Source: Litomosoides sigmodontis (taxonomy: Eukaryota > Nematoda > Chromadorea > Rhabditida > Onchocercidae). Taken from it: 64,000 nt of DNA. The translations under genes were made by a program, and so were the position numbers. The notes under the pieces are model-generated. The model made no database searches. It was not told the origin of the DNA and was given only the letters and a program-made list of their open reading frames with translations. This document shows, one piece after another, positions 9,966 to 23,255 of this stretch. Within the stretch, counting starts at the first letter, position 1; every line of letters starts with the position of its first letter. Location: assembly GCA_963070105.1 (NCBI GenBank), contig OY718804.1, forward strand, positions 3,016,817 through 3,080,816, written 5' to 3'.

Positions 9966-12818
9966 GTACGCCCTACACGTCTATCACGCATTCCAACAAC
10001 GTACTTTTTCTGCTGCTAATCAATCCATCATTCACAAAAACTTTCCCGAAATATGAAATCCATGATTCTGGAAACAATATACTCACAACGACGTTCACCT
10101 TCTTCGAGGAACGAACTTCAAATGATCAACCTGATCAATTCACCAATCCTCTTCTACAGCACCCCAATAAACAACTGATAAATCTCAAGCGGAAATCTAT
10201 TCCGATTGACAACATCCCCACCGGACATCCTCAACGTGACATAACGCATCAGCAAATAGTGAAGGGTTCTTAGAAGAATTAGAGATTATTGAATAAATGC
10301 AGATTGGAGTGTGAAAAACGGAAGAGACACTTTTGACATTGAGGAGAGAGGAGGGAGAAGAGAAATTTGTGAAACACACTATCATAGTGGTTGAAAAATT
10401 GGAAGAGAGAGTGCGGAGGGAAAAATGGAAGTGTAGTCGTTTGTTATCATGGATAATGAAATAGGTGCGTGGACGACCGGTTTACGACAGGTGCTGATTA
10501 TGACGGTGGCGGAATGGGAACTAACTGGTTGTTTTTGATTGCTGATACGCTGATAGTTTGTTTGGTTGCGATAATTGCTTACGACAGTTACGGTGAATGA
10601 AAAGTGTGGTGGTATATTTTGATTGCGAATGCTTATTTGTCCATTCATTTTCCTCTCTAACGTTTTTGCTTTTACGTTTTTTAAAAAAAAAAGGATAGAA
10701 ATGGTAATTGGATGGATGGAAAATTTAAGCTGAGTGACTTATAATATTGTTGTTTTCTTTAATATCAATGGATTGTATGACATGAAGAAAGTAAGTGTGT
10801 TTGTATTAATTAACCTTATCGGTGTACGTCGGAAGAACATTTCTCATCGTCGGCTGTCTGATCGTCGGCTGTTTTTCATTTTTGATTTTTCTGCATAAGT
10901 TTTTCGAAATCGAAGAATCAGAAAAGGAAGGTGAAGCGAACTCGCCATAGCAATTACAAAAGTCAACAAATATTTCGCCAAGGAAGAGATAGTGAGAGTG
11001 CATTTGTGGTTTAGGATGTTTCTGAAACAAATGATCACATGTCGGAAATTACTAGTAACTTGTTGGAAATGATTTTGTTCCACAAGTTACACACGAGGAA
11101 GAACTTTACGATGGTCATTTCATGGGCAATACTATATTTCAAGTTAATTATGAAGTGGCGAAAGTTAACGTCCGTAAAGCATAAGTTGATCTAATAGTCA
11201 AAAGAGTTGTTTTTGGGTACTTCTCTGTTCATTCGTGACATGTGACGAAAAATTGATTCTACACGACAACTCTGTTACAAATATGGTGTAAAGTCACTAT
11301 TCCGTGATTTATCAGCATAGCTTTTTGAATTTCGACGAATTCCATTTGGAAAATTACTCTGAAAAACATCGAAAAGTGATGCTGCTATGACTGAAAGAAC
11401 ATTAACCTGTAGAATTTTCCATGATAACGCACAATGACGTGTTGACAACTTCACCGAATATTTTTTTTGTATTAACGAAAAAAAGTTGATTCCTTGGTTA
11501 GTGTAAATGTATTAATTTTAATTGTAATGGTCTTTCTCTATTTTAATTAACACAAATGTGTTTAAACTTAATTATAGCAATGTAAATTCATTATTCGAAA
11601 ATAGTATTATGTATAAATCTGGCAGTTGCGGTGGAACTTTGTTGAGCTAAATTCTGTCTGTTTATGTATTTGGCAAAGTTTTAATATCATTAGCTTTATC
11701 TAATGATAATTATGCGGATTAGTCCATAATTTGAGAATTTGAGAAACTTTATGAATTGTTACTTCTTGTCTGATAAAATAATGCGGAGATATTTTGAAGT
11801 CGATCGTCTATCATGCAACATAAGTTACTGAGATAGATAGTGGTCGTTACTGAAATAGAATTATTGAGATAGATAGCCAATTTAAACTGGAAATTAAGTA
11901 ATTTTAATTTTATTTTCTGTTTGTTTCGTTATTCATTTATTCAAACTCTCGGATTCATCTGCTAAAAGCTAAGGCTTTCTATTTTTTTTACTCCTCTCTA
12001 AGCTTTTTGATATTAATGTTTGCTGCATAATCACTGATGGTTGAATAGCTGCCAATTGGAGGGAAGAGAAAAAGGTATGTATGAAGTACGTCAATAGTAT
12101 GCTATTATTTGGTATATAAAATTTTTGGAAATTTATGTTTATCTTATTCGAAAGTGAAGTGGAGAATTGCACTGAATTGAATGAATGGAATTCGCATTGT
12201 AAACCTCTTATCAATAAGTCGCACCACCGATTAGTTGTATTGAATATCGTAAAAGATATTTATAGTTGAATTTTCTGAATTCATTTTAATTACTTCGCTC
12301 TGCCACGGAGAAAGAATGATACGAAATTGTTTATTTTTCGAGGCGTGATGTTTCTGCTTGCTAGCATCATATGTATGTTGTCTGCATTGAAATCATAATT
12401 GTAATGCAAAGTATTGGACGACGCGTCTCCTGTATCACAAGACTTTATTATTCAATGTTTGAAATTGGCGAATTGAAGAGCGTACTGCTTGATGTTTGCC
12501 GCATATTTAGGAATGGAGAAACAATGATAGGTAGCATGACATTTATTATTTAAATTGATTGAAAATAAACTGATGTATGAGTGAAATGAGGTAATCGCTA
12601 TCCTTGACCTTATATGGATATTGACTTTTTTCATCCTCGTAATTTTGCTCTTCCAGTGTATCAATGGTGGTGTTATGTTGGACCTTATATCTTTTTCGTG
12701 TTTAGATGTGGCCTTGTGATTAAGACGCTGAATAGTTTTGCTCAGTGGTCGATGAGAAGATCCTGACAGAAGTGGAAATTATGAGTGAAATACGAGCAAT
12801 TACACTTCATTTTTTATA
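9966..12818. other. Divergent promoter region between SPRING1 and tat-1
   Basis: About 2.85 kb separating two divergently transcribed genes, presumably holding both promoters and 5'UTRs. No coding exon was recognised. Open frames at 9953-10273, 10382-10648, 10806-11083 and 12371-12553 lack family motifs and convincing splice context. Small local duplications occur: cgtcggctg motifs near 10850-10875 and a gagatagatag motif near 11830 and 11867. A tRNA-like patch lies at 12703-12770 (see findings). Confidence 0.55.
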
Positions 12819-15800
12819 ATGTCTCTTTTTGGCTTTCGAATTAGACAACATCCCACTCGTACTTCAACTTCACGAATTATTTATGTCAATCAAGCCTCGC
12901 AACATGAGAAGTATCGATCCAATGCTATCAGGTATGATGCAATCAATGTGTTACTCAGCAACAGTTGTTAATCTTTAAAATACATGGATGTTTGTTTGTT
13001 TTTTAAACACAAATTTCCAAATGATGGACTGTATCATATCTTATTTTTTTTTCTCAGAGATATTTTGAATCTATGCTAGTGATCTATAAAAACAAATTTG
13101 AATTCGTTCTCTGTCATTTTTAGCACTGCCAAATATACCATATTTTCTTTTTTTCCACGCTTTCTGAAAGAGCAGTTCAGACGATACAGCAATGTGTTCT
13201 TCCTCATTATCGCTCTTCTTCAGGTTGATTTATTTCTAATCCGTTGTACAATACGGACTATCTAAGATACATATTTCAAATCTCTGCTGGCTTGCAAATA
13301 CCCACATATTTTTCTAAAATTAACAGCATTTTTCTTAATTTCTAATAACGAGTTAAATAATTATAACTATACTAGATTTATGGATGTTTTATTTTAAACT
13401 TTAAAAAATTTACTTTTTGATACCGTTTATTTAATGAATTTTTTCAGCAAATTCCGGGTGTTAGTCCAACAGGTCGCTTTACAACTGCGGGACCCTTTGT
13501 CATCATTTTAACTGTATCAGCAATAAAAGAAATATTTGAGGACATCGTAAGCTTTATATATTATTGAATGAAATCCTTCATATATTATTATGCGTGCAAG
13601 AAATTCTGGAGTGAAGCAAACTGTAAAATTACTCCAAATATATCGAAAAATCAGCAATTCATAGCTTTCAGTGAATTGGTATTTTCAATTTCAGAAGCGA
13701 AGAAAATCTGATCAAACAGTTAATAATTATTGCGCTACAGTTCTTAAAGGTCGTGAATGGAAATATCTCCTTTGGAAAAATGTAAGCTTTAAATAATTGC
13801 ACTTGCACGAATATAAGGAATTACAGAATTGGCGAAAAAATATAGTTCTTGAAAGCATTTTTACACTAAAACTTCAAGATAAATACTGTTTGGAGCAATC
13901 ACGGAACAGCTTTGTTTCAAAAGTTACCTTATTAAGCCAATTGTAGTTTGAAGCTTGGAATTTTAGTTCCTTTTTCGGGAAATGATTGCTGAAACTGTTG
14001 ATAATTTATACCTTAGTAAATAACGTAATAGCAATATGATTTGTAGGGATTCATACAGAACAATAAGTAGATTGGTTGAGCAGTTGAAGTTGTATCTATA
14101 CAAATGAAGTCTATGTTCAAATTCAACAATAATGTTTTAAAATAATTAGTTTGTTTTTTGAAAGCCGGAATTTGCAAACTTTAGTTGAAAGTGGGCGATA
14201 TTGTACGGGTGGAAAATGATCAGATGTTCCCGGCAGACATGGCACTTCTGTCCTCTAGTGAAGCGTTAGGCATAGCTTATATCGAAACTTCAAATTTGGA
14301 TGGAGAAACGAATCTGAAAATCCGACAGGGACTTGAATGCACATCGGATCTAATAACCATATCGGCAATTAGAGATTTCCAGTGTGAGATCGAATGTGAA
14401 CATCCAAACCAAAATGTAAATGAGTTTACAGGAACGCTAAAAATGCGCGATTCACAGCAACCTCTCAGTACGTTTATATCGTTTTCAAAAAATTGTATTA
14501 TTTCCCAAATTGCGTCATAAAAATTTGTAGTTATTCAGTAGTGAAGCATGATATATCGTTACAAGAATTCATTCTGCAAAGCTGAAAACAAAGCTGTGTA
14601 GTGTGTTATTTGATGGCTGAATTTAAAACCCCCTTTTTTGTGCAATACCGAATCTTGCTCAGCACATATTTTGTTAAGTAATTAATTAAATGATTGTTCA
14701 TATTGTGCGCTGTGTGGCTAAAATGCATTAGGCATTAATTTGCAACTATACATTATAAATAGTGAATTTTATAATGTATAGTTGCTCGCTTATATATACA
14801 TTTGAAGCGAAAGCATCCGATATTACAATTTTACAGGCATTCTTCAACTGTTGTTACGTGGTGCTCGTTTGAAACATACACAGTGGATTTGCGGCGTGGT
14901 GCTGTATGCGGGACATGATGCCAAATTGTTAATGAATTCAAAACTGGCTCCATTGAAAGAGTGATTTTTCGATTGAAGTATTTTATGAAGTATTTTAATT
15001 CCAGTGAAGTTCCTAAAATGTCAGTGCATATACTTCTACGTAAATTTTAGAAGCCATGAATTTGCAATTCACTGACTATCGTCGTTTCAGATCCAAAATT
15101 GATGTTGTTACCAACCAGCGTATTTTGTTTCTCTTCTTTGCGTTAGTTGCTCTTGCTCTTATAAGTGCTATTGGAGCATATGCCTTCGATCATCACTGGC
15201 TAATACATGCTTATTACCTTGGCCCTCAAGGTTTGTTTTATTTTTCTCAAAATCGTTATGATAGCCATTATAGTTACACTCGGTAGATATCGGATAACTT
15301 ACGAAATAATTAGCATAACAGATCATTTTGTATTGGTAATCTAATATAAAAAGTGAGGTTAAAGACCAATTTGGGACATTTCAGAGAAAAAGGTATGATA
15401 CTGTAGAATGCTTTAATAAGGTACTGAAATATATTACCCTTGCATTTTATCTTGAATGAAATTTTTTATTTCCATTCAGTTTCATATTCAATATGCATAA
15501 AATTTGTCCTTTCAAACTGTGACTTTTCCAGAAAAATCCTTCAACTTTTTCTGGAATGTGCTAACGTTCTTCATTCTGTATAATAACTTAATCCCGATCT
15601 CACTGCAAGTAACCCTTGAAATAGTACGATTTTTCCAGGCAATGTATATAAATAATGTAAGCTTTAAAGTCTTAACTTCACTTGTCTTATTTTCAAATTG
15701 CAAAATATCTCACTAGCTTATATAACCTTTTTGATGATCTGGAAAGATTTTATTTTTCAGGTAAAATTTGCATTTTATCAGTAGGAAACTCAAGTCTACT

Positions 15801-18800
15801 GTTTATTTACTAAGCTTAGCTTTTCTCTGAGCATTACTCTAACAGAAAAATAATGAAAATAAAAAATGAGTTATATTCTGAACGTACTTTTGTATGATAT
15901 ACGCTTTTAGGATATTGCCATGTATGATGAAAGGACAGATAGTTGCGCTGTTGCAAGGACATCTAATTTAAATGAGGAATTGGGACAGGTAAGTGCATTC
16001 GTTTTCATTTCGTTTTCAAAGTTTTTTCTTTATAGTTTCGTATCCGCGCAAGATAACTACAAAATTGAGCTAAAAAGAAGCTAACTTATAACTTTTACTT
16101 ACGTGTCCTTGATCATCGATTGGCAGTAATCGATTTGACTACCATAATTTAGATTTTTAGAGTAACAGAAAAGTATATATGCAATAATTGCTTTTTTCAA
16201 ATTAATAATTCTCAAGGACTTCTGGTATTATGTTTAAGGTGAAATTTATAATGAGTGATAAAACTGGGACTCTCACCCGTAATATCATGAAATTTAAAAG
16301 GTGCTCAGTTGCGGGTATTAATTTCGGGAATGATGAAACAGATGATTTCGAAGATCATAACTTACAGGAACTGATTAAGACTTCTGATGTAAGCTTTTGC
16401 TTTTGAAATGCTTCTCTCAAGGAATATTTTAAATCTTTCCTTATATATGATCTTGAATAGATGACATACTTAAAACAGTTACAAAGTATGAGATGAAAAA
16501 CAGAAGGCTTATAGAACATTTTGTTGTCCTTGATTGTTAACAAAATTACATTGTTTCAAGTCTCTCTTGTTAACTATTTGATTCCCCAGGTTACATTTCT
16601 ATTTTCTTTTATATTCTGTTAGTTCTCCAATTTTACCTTATGCTAATCTTTATGTTTTCGGAAGTCTTATCATCTACGTACTCACTTTTAGGAAAAAGCT
16701 ACTTCTGTCAAAGAGTTTCTTCGAATGATGGCAGTTTGTCACACGGTTGTTCCGGAAAAGGATAAAAATGGTCTGATACAATATCAAGCCTCTTCACCTG
16801 ACGAAGGTGCGCTCGTCCGTGCTGCTGCAGCTCTTGGATTCGTGTTTCACGCCAGGAAGCCACGAAGTATTCTTGTTTCAGAGGTACTTTTAATTTCATT
16901 GCGTTCAATATTCATTGTTTGTCGGATTAATTTTACTGCCCTTATTGTCTTTGTAATTTATTGATTGTTCTTTCTAAAACTTATGCGAAATTCTCGAAGT
17001 TATTTTGTAACTGTAGAGTGCAGTTAATATTTACGGCATTGTTTAATTCCTCGGTTTTTCAAACTGCATATAGCTTTTTTCTTAGTGTAGCACTGTGTTT
17101 TCAGTTAGGAGAAATGAAAAGCTATAACATCTTAAATGTGTTAGAGTTTACAAGCGATAGGAAACGAATGGGTGTTGTAGTGCAGTGTCCTGATGGTATG
17201 CTGAAATTGTATGTCAAAGGAGCGGTAAGGGATTTACTAAGTATCGATTTTCATTTTCAGACAGTTTAAGTCCCATATTCCATTTGTGAATGGTAGTTAA
17301 CAAAGAAAAGTACACGCTACACTTTCTTGAGTCCTCAGATTTCTAGTTTCCCATGTTGAAATTTTTGTTGTAATTATGGACTTGGTCTACATTTTTGATC
17401 ACAGTGAAACTTCAATTGTGGTAATTCTGATAAGTTAACTTCATGAAATGAATCTCTATTCAGGATTCTATGATTTTCGAAAGATTGCGGAAGGATTTAC
17501 CAGTTGATGATAATTGTGCTGTCCATCTTCTGGATTATGCATCAAAGGTCTGTTACTATTTTTAAACGTTTTACATACCAGTATTATCGAATTTCACATG
17601 TTTTTCATCTTGAAGCTTTGTTTATTCTTTTTGTTATTTTATGTTATATTACGTCTATAAACTTTCCGCTTTACACTTCTCCTATTAGTAAATTGCGCTT
17701 TTTTGGCTTAAAAAAAAAGAAGCATTAAAGGGCTATCGAACTCTCTGCTTTGCAATGCGTATACTGGAATTGGACGAATACAGGAAGTGGGTGCAGGAAT
17801 TTGAAAAAGCTTCGGTTTCGATAGACAAACGGATGGAAAAATTGGCAGAATGTGCTGAGAAGATCGAAACAAACCTTACATTAGTGGGTGCATCTGCAAT
17901 CGAAGATAAATTGCAACAGGTCTTTTTTGCATATTAGTGGCAAATTGCTGTCACATTGAAAAGTTTGCAGTTTTGGAGTTAGAATGAATTCTCATAATAA
18001 CGATAGAATTGCAAATAGAATTAAGAAGTTATAAGCAATGTTACACTTGAATTTAGTGAAATATCTATTACATCAGAGCATCATAATCAGAATATTCCGA
18101 TTCACAGTGTGTTATTGATATTAAGTGAGGAAAAGCAAAGTTCAAATACCCCCTAAGGTATCAAGCAAAGTATGAAGACGTTGCCGTAATTGATTGCCCA
18201 TGGCTTGTTGAATATTCTTAAAGCGAATATTAAATAAATCGTTGTTCTAGATAAATTAGATTTGAAAATCTTTTTCTCTACAAATTACTTTTATAAATAC
18301 AATGTATAATACTAGGATGAATTCCAGCTTGAAATTTATTAACTGAGTACTAATTGATAATTTATAGTGTGTACCAGAAACAATTGCGGCTTTACTTGCT
18401 GCGCAAATACGCATTTGGATGCTGACCGGTGATAAACGTGAGACAGCCGTTAATGTAGCGCGTTCAGCTGGTCTTGTTCACTCAGATATGAAGTGCTGGT
18501 TTATTGATGGCAATTCATGTGATGAAGTTTTTAAAAAACTTTGTGATTGCAGTAATACCGTTCAGCTATCCCCTGTCCAATATTCCTTGGTTATCGACGG
18601 ATCGGTAAGTTTAGTTTTTTGGTTTTTGAGATGTGTTCAGAGTATTCTTGCTCATGAATTTCATTCACTGACGCCCACAATTGGGGAGACTTCTTAACTT
18701 TGCTTAAATTTTCATTTTGCTGCTTATGTTTATGTTTTATGAAGCCGACATAGCATAGTGGAAATTTTTCAGACCTTTTCATTCTCTCAATTTAACTTCG

Positions 18801-21800
18801 TAGCACTTTTGAATAAATTAAAACAAATACAGCAGAATAAAAAAGCCGTGAATATTTGCATTTATCTGATTCTTTAAAAAAAAAGACTTAAAAGTGTTTC
18901 GTTACATTTCACGACATTAACACAGGTTTAGGAGAAAAAGAGAAGTGTATCTATTAAGCTACCAAGTCCCAGAAAAAGATTTTTCAGACACTAAAATACG
19001 TGCTCGAATCGAAGTGTAGAAAAATTTTTGGTAACTTAGTCGTGATTTGTCCCACTGTGGTTTGTTGTCGAATGACTCCAATGCAGAAAGCGGAGGTTGT
19101 TGAAATAGTTCGTGAAGTTACTGGCGATGTGATCTTAGCAATTGGTGACGGTGCCAATGATGTTGCTATGATACAGGTATTTTTTATGTCTATGCAAAAT
19201 AATAGAAATTGTGCAAACTAATTTCCAACTCAGATGAAAACGTAGTGTATCCAGGAGATGCTTTCCAGATTTTTCTTTAATAACTTTCAAGAGTTCAGGC
19301 TGCTAATGTTGGTGTAGGAATAATCGGTGAAGAAGGCCTGCAAGCAGCGTCTGCCAGTGATTACTCTATTGCGCAATTTTATTTTTTATGCAGACTTTTA
19401 CTTGTTCATGGTGCTTGGAACTACGAAAGAGGCGTAAAGGTTATTTCATTCTTCCGTTTTCTGGTATAATATTCTAGAAGATTTTCCAACTTTATGTTTT
19501 ATGGTTCCAGGTGATCCTATATAGCTTCTATAAAAATATATGTTTGTATTTAATCGAATTATGGTTTGCAATCTATTCTGCATTCTCTGGTCAAACAATA
19601 TTTGAACGTTGGACTATTGCTCTTTTCAATGTGGCATTTACTGCATTACCACCTGTTATTATTGGATTATTTGACAGACCTCTTCCCGACCAAATGATGC
19701 TTTCTTATCCTGGCTTGTATGAAAGTTTTCAGAAACGAGCATTCACAATCAGCGTGAGTACATGAGAAAAAAATTGTTTAATTGAATTGTATTGGGCACC
19801 TTGGGAAAAACATTATGAGGAGAGTGTTATTGCTACATTCACAAAAATGCTTTAGCTTACAAACTTTTCTATTTTCTTTTTTGACTTTATTGCCTTTAAC
19901 TGTGTAATTTGCTGTTTTCATTTTAGGAATTTGCAGTATGGATAGGTCTTGCAGTTTGGCATTCGATAGTGCTTTTCTTCTTATCTTTTGCATTTTTGTA
20001 TGATCCTGTTGTGTGGGACAATGGTAGAGCTGGAGGGTGGTTGATGCTTGGCAATTCATGCTACACGGTTCGCCTATCAAAGAAAATTTTAAGCAGATAA
20101 CAAAATTTTGTAGAAAGACTCGTAATGCAATCAGTCTTGATCTCTCGTTTTACAGTTACATTAGGTGTAGTTGCGTTAGGTACTTAGTTATAGTTACATT
20201 AGTTTATTTTTCAGTTTGTGGTAACGACAGTTTGCCTCAAAGCTTTGTTAGAATGTGATTCTTGGACAATTGTTATATTATTGTCATGTTTTGGCTCTAT
20301 CTTATTATGGTTTATTTTCGTGTCGCTTTATTCCATGGTGAAAATTTACATTTTTTGCTGAATCATACCTTATTTGTTTCTTGTGTGAAGCATGAAAGCA
20401 TAACCTATAATTTTTGAAGACCATAAATTTCTCTTATTATATACATTTATGAAAGAAAAGAAATAAGTTATAGATTTGGCCAATTTTACCGATTGGTGAA
20501 CATATGTCTGGCATGGCGTTTATAATGTTGAGTTCATCATCTTTCTGGCTGGCACTTATTGTTGTTCCTGTAATAACGTTATTTACCGATTTCATCATCA
20601 AAACGTAGGTCTAGATTTCTGCTTAGTGTTCTGGACTTTGCTTTTGAATCTTGATTTATTTCTATAAATCGATCGAATAATTTAGAAAAGGAAGAAGTTG
20701 TACAGAATACACTAATATGTTAGGCAAATACGCTTTTCTCATTTCTATGTTAGAAAGAAGAGCTAAGAAATGAATTGTAGAAGTTAATATTTCAGGATCC
20801 GGACAACTGTTTCACCGAGTCCTAGAGAAGTAGCATGCTTCCATCAACATTTCGGAATGCAAAGTCGCGAAATATATTGCGAGTTACATTGGTAATTCTT
20901 TCTTTCGGTGACATTTTAATATCTTCCTTGCTTAAATCCATGTGCAACGCTGTTTTTCCATATGCTGCCGTAATGCATAAGAAGATTAGGAAACAATAAA
21001 TATTGATTACAATATGTTTATACATTCGTGGAAGGTATCTAGGTTAATTTTTGGCTTGATTCTTGCTCACTGACACATTTTTATTCCGCTTACTCTCTAT
21101 TTCCACTATAAATTTAATACATCCTTTATTGCATTGGATTGATGTAATGTTTAATATGTTTCAAGTTTTCCAGGTCATTCACAGAATTAAACAAAACTTT
21201 TTTCATCAACTTTAACTGACCACGTCTAGTTAAGGTGCCATGTTAGTTACCACCTAATTCTACTTGTTTACTGAACTCTCTCTCTCTATGTCCCTCTCTC
21301 TTTCTCCGAAACAGCTTGTTTAATTTTTAGGTTATTTCTACATGTGCATATCACTGCAAGGTGTTGAAGTCGTATTTCTCTCTTGTGAGTAAATTAGCAC
21401 TGTATAAAATTGACAATTTCTGTTTACCGTAACATAATTCAAATGTGGATTGTCAAATTCCATGTTCGGAGTTTCATCTTTCATAGTTGTTATTTATATG
21501 CTTTTATTGAAGTGTGTATAGTGCAACCAGTAATAATGGCATAGTGAGCTTTGTGCTTACATTTTATGTTCATAATACGAAGAAAGATTCAAAGGAAGTT
21601 TCATAAATCATGAAGGCAATTTGCTGGTGTCAAGAATACGGAAACTTAATTATATATAAAATGTTGAAAAATTAGGAAAGATTTTGAATCTGTTTAATTT
21701 ATGTATTTTGTGGAGGTTACATTTAGAAATGTAACTAAATTTTTCTATTAATGTTTGTTGAAAAAAGAGAATTTATTTGTCTATTTGCCATAGTCACATT

Positions 21801-23255
21801 TTTGCTTTATTTCTGCGCTGTAAAAAGGTCAGGAATACGAATGAAACAAGTGCATAAATTGCTAAAACGAACGGTAATTTGTGTTTGTTTTTGAACTGAA
21901 CTATTTTATTCTGAAAAGTTGTTCATTTGTGTCGAGTTGTTGTAGTTTACGACATACTGAACGACGTGAACGACCAGAATCTACTGGTACTATCAGCGAA
22001 ACGATGTGTGAGAGCACCATCAGTGAGAGTCCTGCATTGAGAGTAGTTGAAGAGCAGCAGCAGCAGCAGCAAGCAGATCAGCGGCGACCTGAAGTGCAAT
22101 CAACAGAGCGACCAGCAACATCAACTGCGAGGTCTCTCATCTGAATTTTAATTAGTTCACTACGATGGTAAATTTGCATGTGTTTCAGTTTAGTGTTAAA
22201 TGCATCTCTCTGCCAATTTCATTCCTGTGCACATTGTCTTTCATGCAACTTCTACTGCTTCTCTTTTGCTAAATCGCTAATTTTCATTACTTGTTTTGTT
22301 ATAAGAGATGATAATTAATTACGTTGTTGCTGTTTGACTTTTGCTACAATTTTTTGTTTTAATGGATTAAATTAACGAAGATTGTTTGTTAGGTGTTTTT
22401 TTTTGCAATTAACAATAGTGATAGTTAATCTCTATGATGAATTAGGAAACCTAGCTTTACATTTCAATTTTTGTAACTTTTCAATTAGGGTAATTAGATT
22501 AAATAATGGACACAAAATTTTTCTCTTCTAATCATGATAAGCAATCATGCGCGGCAGTTACAGTAATTGTGGCATCTACTGTATTTTTTCCATTACTTTA
22601 AGAGCAGTCATTCTTTTCGCATTTTTAATCTGTGATTTTTTTATCCGATATTTAAAATGATCTTAGATGGCAGTCATCATAAGTCCGCAGTAACTCCAGA
22701 TATTTGTAATGTTTTCTGCCCATCTATAAAGACAAGAAACTAAAAGCTAAAAGTGTTATAGAGTTCACGTACTGGGTGTTTTTTTTACCTGAAGGTTTTT
22801 ATTGATTTAAATTAATTTGATAATCGAGTACCATCTGGCGTTGGTAAAGCTAAGAACTGAGTTCTAGAACTCGGAAGTCAAAGTTGTTATTTCTGTTTCA
22901 TTTGTCAGTTTTTTTCAAAATTAATTCATTGGGATCAACTTTTTCTGTTTTCACTTAAACACAGACTGAAGATGTAAATTTAGGTTGTATTTCGTTGCAT
23001 CATTCTCCTGAAAACTTTTTAGGCATACCTCAATAATTCTCTGAGTTGAATTTGAGCTTTCGTTTTTTGAATGCTAAAATTCGCACCACCAATCCATACG
23101 ACTTATTCTCAAGTAATCTTTCCTTCACACGTTTCGTTAAAGTATGTAAAACTTTTTTTATGTTTAGGAGATCATCAGCTGGAAATTCCCAGCTTCTGGA
23201 GTGTGATGAAATGAACGGCGATTGGTCGTATCAGAACATTTCCGCCGAAGAATAG
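12819..23255 (+). CDS. tat-1: P4-ATPase phospholipid flippase, ATP8A/TAT-1 class
   Basis: Twenty-four exons: 12819-12931, 13124-13223, 13448-13546, 13695-13781, 14185-14467, 14837-14960, 15091-15230, 15532-15656, 15911-15988, 16239-16388, 16692-16883, 17105-17224, 17464-17547, 17731-17919, 18368-18604, 18988-19176, 19299-19439, 19511-19753, 19927-20067, 20215-20337, 20474-20604, 20796-20891, 21946-22131, 23168-23255. All phases close, giving about 1152 residues. Landmarks: RIIYVNQ at the N-terminus, actuator DGET (about 172-175), P4-specific PISL in M4 (about 337), phosphorylated Asp in DKTGTLT (about 390), TGDK (about 648), GDGANDV (about 760) and six C-terminal membrane segments. HGAWNYERG and [11 protein letters not shown] favour the ATP8A class, which moves phosphatidylserine to the cytosolic leaflet with a CDC50 partner. 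The short hydrophilic tail (last two exons) is less certain; readthrough ends at 20895 or 22144 are possible. Confidence 0.93.
14742..14785. repeat. Perfect inverted repeat (17-bp arms, 10-nt loop) in tat-1 intron 5
   Basis: The arm gcaactatacattataa is followed after 10 nt by its exact reverse complement. It sits in the intron between exons 14185-14467 and 14837-14960. It could be a terminal piece of a small foldback element or a structured intronic RNA; no flanking target-site duplication was identified. Confidence 0.85.
20892..21945. other. Long intron near the tat-1 3' end with a CT-rich patch
   Basis: If exon 20796-20891 is spliced to 21946, this 1.05-kb interval is an intron; otherwise translation stops at TAA 20893-20895 and it is 3'UTR. 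It contains a (CT)n-like patch at about 21278-21309. No other exon was recognised within it. Confidence 0.5.
22050..22075 (+). repeat. CAG/CAA run encoding polyglutamine in the tat-1 tail
   Basis: Six consecutive Gln codons, mostly CAG, follow VVEE in the penultimate tat-1 exon. This is a short coding microsatellite likely to vary in length between isolates. Confidence 0.8.

Noticed and set aside
9953..10273. 106-residue plus-strand frame overlapping the SPRING1 start
   Set aside because: It lacks a true ATG at its start, has no family signature and no splice context, and lies opposite a well-supported exon.
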